In this document: one piece after another, positions 40,478 through 43,681 of the stretch
How positions within the stretch are numbered: the stretch's first letter is position 1
Layout of the letters: each line of letters opens with the position of its first letter
NCBI GenBank assembly: GCA_030614005.1
Contig: JAUWKS010000026.1
Span: 1-43,681, forward strand
Direction: 5' to 3'
Source of the DNA: Candidatus Heimdallarchaeota archaeon
GTDB taxonomy: Archaea > Asgardarchaeota > Heimdallarchaeia > JABLTI01
Length of the DNA stretch: 43,681 bases
Program-made: the position numbers and the translations under genes
The notes under the pieces: model-generated
What the model saw: the letters and a program-made list of their open reading frames with translations, nothing else
The model's database searches: none
What the model was told of the DNA's origin: nothing

Positions 40478-41503
40478 CTAAACAATATCCCTTTCAAAGA
40501 ATTCGAATAAAGGTGGTGTTTTATCGGAAGTAGTAAGCGCAAGTTCGTGAAGAAGAACACCTAAAATTCTTTCTCTTTCGGATTCATCTATACCAAAGTG
40601 AAAGAATTGACCATTTGGTAATTCTTCAGCAAATCGTGGATAGTCTTTTGCTTTGTGCACTCTATCATTCGTTCCACTTATTACTAATACTTCTTCATCA
40701 ATAGTAGAAAGTTTACCGAACAACTCAAACTTCCCTGCAGCAACACCTGCTTTTTTCCATTTCCAACCAACTCCCTCCTTCATTGTAAGCTCCATACGAT
40801 ATTTCTGGGTTTTCGCTTTTTCACCAATAAAAATAATGTTAGCAAGTGTTTTCATTAATATATGAATAACAAAACTTGGTATAAGGGGGATAAAGAATTT
40901 GAGGAAGAATTTATTGAACCAAAGTTTATGCATAGGCGAAAAAGTAACAATAGTTGGCGCTTTCAGAACCCCATCTAATAAGCCTTGATAAATGATAGCA
41001 GCTCCCCAGCAAGTGCCAAATAAAACAAAATCCTTGCCTTGAAGATTAAAAAAATCAAGAACCGCTTGAATATCCTTGGCTTTTTGGGAAAGTGAAAGAT
41101 CAGCTTTTCTACGACGAATCCTGCTAGAAGCTTTTTCTCGGGTTTCAATGAAATAGATATCTACTCGATCAAGAAGGATATTGTATAGATCAGCAAATTG
41201 GTAGGGCATTGTTTGCCAACCAGAAATAAATACCACAGGTCTTAATCCTACTGGATTTTTAGGTTTAGTTCGTAAAACACGTATTTCGCCACCATCAACA
41301 GGTATCCAATGGATTTTTGAAATCGGTTCTTCCCAGAACAGTGGTGTGACATCTTGAACTAATTCATCCATTTTTGATTGGATTATTTGAGTTTGTTCAT
41401 CTGTCATTACAAGAAAAGGTGAATAATCTTTGAACTCATCTGAATTCTTTTTTTTCTTTTCAGTTTTTAAAATAGCCTTTTCTTTATTTTTTTGAGTAGT
41501 CAT
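40478..41503 (-). CDS. Alpha/beta hydrolase with Cys nucleophile elbow
   Basis: A 341-residue alpha/beta-hydrolase-fold protein. PVVFISGWQTMP is the strand leading to the oxyanion loop. The nucleophile elbow, normally G-x-S-x-G, is FGTCWGAA, placing Cys165 at the nucleophile. The acid is probably Asp280 in SGTNDRVH, and the His probably His302 in FFHFGIDES. A Cys nucleophile is found in dienelactone hydrolases and in some PHA synthases; the sequence is not clearly either. A hydrophobic cap (FFLKFFIPLIPSFVIHIL) may touch membranes or lipids. The frame opens 22 codons earlier, but that ATG (41569) lies only 4 nt after the TATA box and so before the expected transcript start; I take ATG 41503. 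Confidence 0.8.
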   Translation of the reverse strand: MTTQKNKEKAILKTEKKKKNSDEFKDYSPFLVMTDEQTQIIQSKMDELVQDVTPLFWEEPISKIHWIPVDGGEIRVLRTKPKNPVGLRPVVFISGWQTMPYQFADLYNILLDRVDIYFIETREKASSRIRRRKADLSLSQKAKDIQAVLDFFNLQGKDFVLFGTCWGAAIIYQGLLDGVLKAPTIVTFSPMHKLWFNKFFLKFFIPLIPSFVIHILMKTLANIIFIGEKAKTQKYRMELTMKEGVGWKWKKAGVAAGKFELFGKLSTIDEEVLVISGTNDRVHKAKDYPRFAEELPNGQFFHFGIDESERERILGVLLHELALTTSDKTPPLFEFFERDIV

Positions 41504-41572
41504 AGTAATTACGCCTGAATATGAGTCCAATAATAAAATGTTAGGTAAGAGCCAAGTTGAAAGTAGCATTCT

Positions 41573-41581
41573 CTTTTATAT
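41573..41581 (-). promoter_or_regulatory. TATA box of the hydrolase gene
   Basis: Minus-strand ATATAAAAG, identical to the element before the ABC operon (18323-18331). The transcript should start near 41549, after the ATG at 41569, which decides the start of the hydrolase in favour of 41503. Confidence 0.45.
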
Positions 41582-41646
41582 CTGTTACGATGATAATTTT
41601 TGTCGTTAAAAGTTAAGAGGAATAAAAAAATGAATTTAATAACAGA

Positions 41647-42372
41647 TCAAGGTCTATCTGCACCTATTTGAACGTCAAATGGAGCGTCAACAAATGCTTT
41701 AACAAGCTTAATTTTGAAGTCTTGTGAGATTAGCTCGCTAGTATCAGTTGCTTCAAAAGTTATAAGATAATTGTCAGGGTGCAATTTTTGAAGATAGCTT
41801 TTCATAGCAGAAATAGATTGGTCTGAATCGTTAAAATCTTTTAATAAGACGGTGTTCACCCAAAAACGACCATTGTAGTTTTCTCGAAAATGCAACAAAT
41901 TTTGAAGTAAAACCTCGAGATTAATTTTCTCGAGTGGTTGATTTATCTTTTGGAATTCTTCATTGAGAACACTGTCAAGACCTGCGATAACTAAATCAAC
42001 TTTACTCAATTCATTAAAAATATCTTCACGATCAACCATAGAACAATTAGTACAAGTAGCGATTTTAATATCAGGATGAGCTGCGCGAATCTCTTTATTC
42101 AATTTGCCAAATAAAACATAAAGAGTAGGATCCCCTCTGTGAGAATATTTGATGTAATCAACTTTGCCAAATCTCTCTATGTTATCATTTACTTCTTTGA
42201 GAATTTTATTAACTGGATAAATAAACACCCGTTGAGGTATTTGATTTTTTGTCGGACCTGCTCGACAATGAATGCAATTAAAAGTGCAAGTTTTAATTTT
42301 AAACAAATCAATCTGCAAGTAAGTTCCAAAATGCTCGCTATCTTCTATTCTCTTAATATGTTTATATTCCAA
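41647..42372 (-). CDS. Radical SAM enzyme, COG0731-like
   Basis: A 241-residue radical SAM protein. The [4Fe-4S] cluster motif C-x3-C-x2-C is in KTCTFNCIHCRAGPT, and the following block QRVFIYPVNKILKEV plus KYSHRGDPTLY is the pattern of the COG0731 group (Fe-S oxidoreductases related to wyosine-forming TYW1). Residues about 118-190 continue the partial TIM barrel (VIAGLDSVLNEEFQKIN). It lacks the flavodoxin domain of TYW1 and a second cluster motif. The substrate is unknown. It starts with TTG at 42372, behind AGGAGGGGG about 6 nt upstream. Transcribed alone, divergent from the membrane RING-like gene across a 255-bp AT-rich gap in which I see no gene. Confidence 0.88.
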   Translation of the reverse strand: MEYKHIKRIEDSEHFGTYLQIDLFKIKTCTFNCIHCRAGPTKNQIPQRVFIYPVNKILKEVNDNIERFGKVDYIKYSHRGDPTLYVLFGKLNKEIRAAHPDIKIATCTNCSMVDREDIFNELSKVDLVIAGLDSVLNEEFQKINQPLEKINLEVLLQNLLHFRENYNGRFWVNTVLLKDFNDSDQSISAMKSYLQKLHPDNYLITFEATDTSELISQDFKIKLVKAFVDAPFDVQIGADRP

Positions 42373-42627
42373 TTTGCCCCCTCCTAAGAAATTTGATTGG
42401 AAATTAGCTTAGTACATTTATACAATATATTATCTTATTTCTTAATTAATAATATGTAATATTTACATGTTTTTTTAGATAAATTTTAGTCTAAATTATT
42501 TTACTCTAATAAAACTAAATTAGCTATCTTTAAAAATGAGATTAACTTGTAATCAAATATGATAGTGGAATTGGAATATAAGGGAAAGCTAAAATATAAA
42601 GAATGAATAAAACGGAGAGCGGTAACG

Positions 42628-43518
42628 ATGTTTCCTGAACTAGTGTATAAAGGAGAGACAGAGGGGAAAATTTGTTCTATATGTAAACTGACTTTTAATG
42701 ATAATGAGACTATCCTCTTCTGTTCTACATGTGGATCATTATTTCATGAAGAACATTTGCTAGAATGGTTATCAAATGACAATGAATGTGCAGTTTGTAA
42801 AAGAGATTTTTCCATAGAAATTAAGAAGTACAAATTAAGAGAAGAAAAAGTAGAGAAAACAGATAGAGATACTTCTAGAATTAGCCCCAATAGAAAAAAG
42901 CTAACTATAGATAATCCTATTGCTAAAGAAAGTTATAACGCACTTAAAGGAGTATCGATATTTTTTGGATTGATTTTAGCTTTAGTACCAACAGTAGTAA
43001 TTGCACTGCTTGTACCTTTTCCAATAGTAATTGCAGTAATGATTGTTAGTTATATTTTTTATTTTGGAGGTATGGTTATATTTAACCTAGCAAGAACCAA
43101 TTATCGTTTCTATTGGGATAAAATTACTTTTTCAAAAAAAGGCATAATTGTAAGTACATCTGGAACCTCTTCAAGAACAATTACACCTGAGAAAATTAAA
43201 GACATAAAGCTGAAGATATCTGAATCAAGTGACGATAATAATCGAAATAAGGAGTATCATATTGCACTTGAAATATTTACAGGGAAAAAACTGTTTCAAT
43301 TTGGAGAGATTTCTTCTTCAAAAAATTATGAAGATATTCAAGTATTAAGCGGGAGAATAGATGATCAAGTAAAGAAACTTTATAGTATAAACCCAAGTTA
43401 TCCAAGTTTCAATATTAATGACTATTTGTTTGAAAATCGTATTTTCATACTCATTTCTGGTGTAGTTTTTATTGTTTTGAACGCAATTCTCATTCCAATA
43501 GGTTATTTCCTTATCTAG
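42628..43518 (+). CDS. Membrane-anchored RING-H2-like protein
   Basis: A 296-residue protein. Residues 16-57 hold the ligands Cys16, Cys19, Cys32, Cys35, His40, His43, Cys54 and Cys57, with LLEWL after the second His, as in RING-H2 fingers. The spacing C-x2-C-x12-C-x2-C-x4-H-x2-H-x10-C-x2-C is exactly that of the protein at 2-1114. A basic linker leads to a membrane hairpin (about 108-129 and 131-154). Residues about 158-255 form a soluble strand-rich domain like the bacterial PH-type domains of membrane proteins (WDKITFSKKGIIVST ... TPEKIKDIKLKI). A last helix is at 272-295. The layout resembles membrane-bound E3 ligases of eukaryotes, but E3 activity is inference. ATG start; stop TAG. Confidence 0.72.
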   Translation: MFPELVYKGETEGKICSICKLTFNDNETILFCSTCGSLFHEEHLLEWLSNDNECAVCKRDFSIEIKKYKLREEKVEKTDRDTSRISPNRKKLTIDNPIAKESYNALKGVSIFFGLILALVPTVVIALLVPFPIVIAVMIVSYIFYFGGMVIFNLARTNYRFYWDKITFSKKGIIVSTSGTSSRTITPEKIKDIKLKISESSDDNNRNKEYHIALEIFTGKKLFQFGEISSSKNYEDIQVLSGRIDDQVKKLYSINPSYPSFNINDYLFENRIFILISGVVFIVLNAILIPIGYFLI

Positions 43519-43681
43519 AAAAATTTGAATGGTAAAAAAATGATTAATTTGCGATAAACAAATCAAAAGTAAAAAGGAGTTATTGGTATGATTTCTTGAT
43601 TATTTTCTAGAACATTACTAATCTTCTCTAACCTTTAAAAAACATTTATTGAACCTGATACCAGAAAGAATTGGTAGACCC
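43519..43681. other. Window end, no gene supported
   Basis: The last 163 bases are AT-rich and contain no frame with a start signal on the plus strand. On the minus strand a frame is open from the window edge for 11 codons to a TAA (stop near 43646); this might be the 3' end of a gene lying outside, but it is too short to judge. Confidence 0.3.

Noticed and set aside
1..43681. tRNA, rRNA, CRISPR array, insertion sequence or replication origin
   Set aside because: Looked for and not seen: no GC-rich cloverleaf-like stretch, no spaced direct repeats, no transposase, no clustered origin boxes.

Overview
The window is AT-rich (roughly one third G+C by eye) and comes from an archaeon, most likely an Asgard archaeon. 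The archaeal signs are a gatE-gatD operon (the archaeal route to Gln-tRNA), TATA boxes about 25 nt before expected transcript starts, and T-rich terminators. The Asgard signs are an actin-related protein, two Arf-type small GTPases, at least three longin-like proteins, a V4R/Bet3-fold protein and two RING-H2-like zinc proteins. The order within Asgard cannot be fixed from this sequence. Shine-Dalgarno sites (GGTGA, GGAGG) are common, and TTG starts are frequent (18627, 20992, 25118, 42372).

Layout. 1-5.5 kb: a RING-like protein cut by the window edge, a membrane nucleotidyltransferase-fold protein, a histidine phosphatase, an unknown 477-residue protein, a decayed copy of the phosphatase 3' end, and an Asp/Glu racemase. 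5.6-12.5 kb (minus strand): an orphan Eco57I/TaqI-like adenine methyltransferase, ferritin, and gatE-gatD. 12.7-18.2 kb: a divergent actin-related protein, convergent with a three-gene FtsX/MacB-type ABC operon. 18.6-23.9 kb: a TPR protein, two genes shorter than 65 codons, a zinc-ribbon membrane protein, a SagB-like nitroreductase, a GNAT acetyltransferase with a truncated methyltransferase behind it, and an M20 peptidase. 24.0-25.9 kb: an operon of longin-like protein, Arf-like GTPase and seven-helix membrane protein, closed by a hairpin terminator. 26.2-31 kb: an LRR protein and three paralogous NAD-dependent epimerases, one broken by an in-frame TAG, around a zinc-ribbon/sensor-domain membrane protein. 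31.2-32.4 kb: a homocitrate/Re-citrate synthase-like enzyme.

32.7-37.1 kb is a signalling block: two CheY-like receivers, a longin protein with a DENN-like central segment, an Arf-like GTPase with an extra C-terminal domain, and a receiver-kinase-like protein in which both phosphorylation sites look lost. 37.2-43.5 kb: a PIG-L-like protein, an unknown protein, an overlapping longin + V4R gene pair reminiscent of the two folds of the eukaryotic TRAPP core, a cupin, an alpha/beta hydrolase, a radical SAM enzyme, and a membrane RING-like protein whose zinc-ligand spacing is identical to that of the first gene.

The most interesting theme is the clustering of parts that in eukaryotes run GTPase-controlled membrane traffic (Arf GTPases, longin, DENN-like and V4R/Bet3 folds, actin-related protein, RING) beside prokaryotic receivers and a seven-helix membrane protein. 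Two genes appear to start at ATA and one at CTG behind good Shine-Dalgarno sites, so standard gene callers would truncate or miss them. No tRNA, rRNA, CRISPR array, insertion sequence or replication origin was seen.
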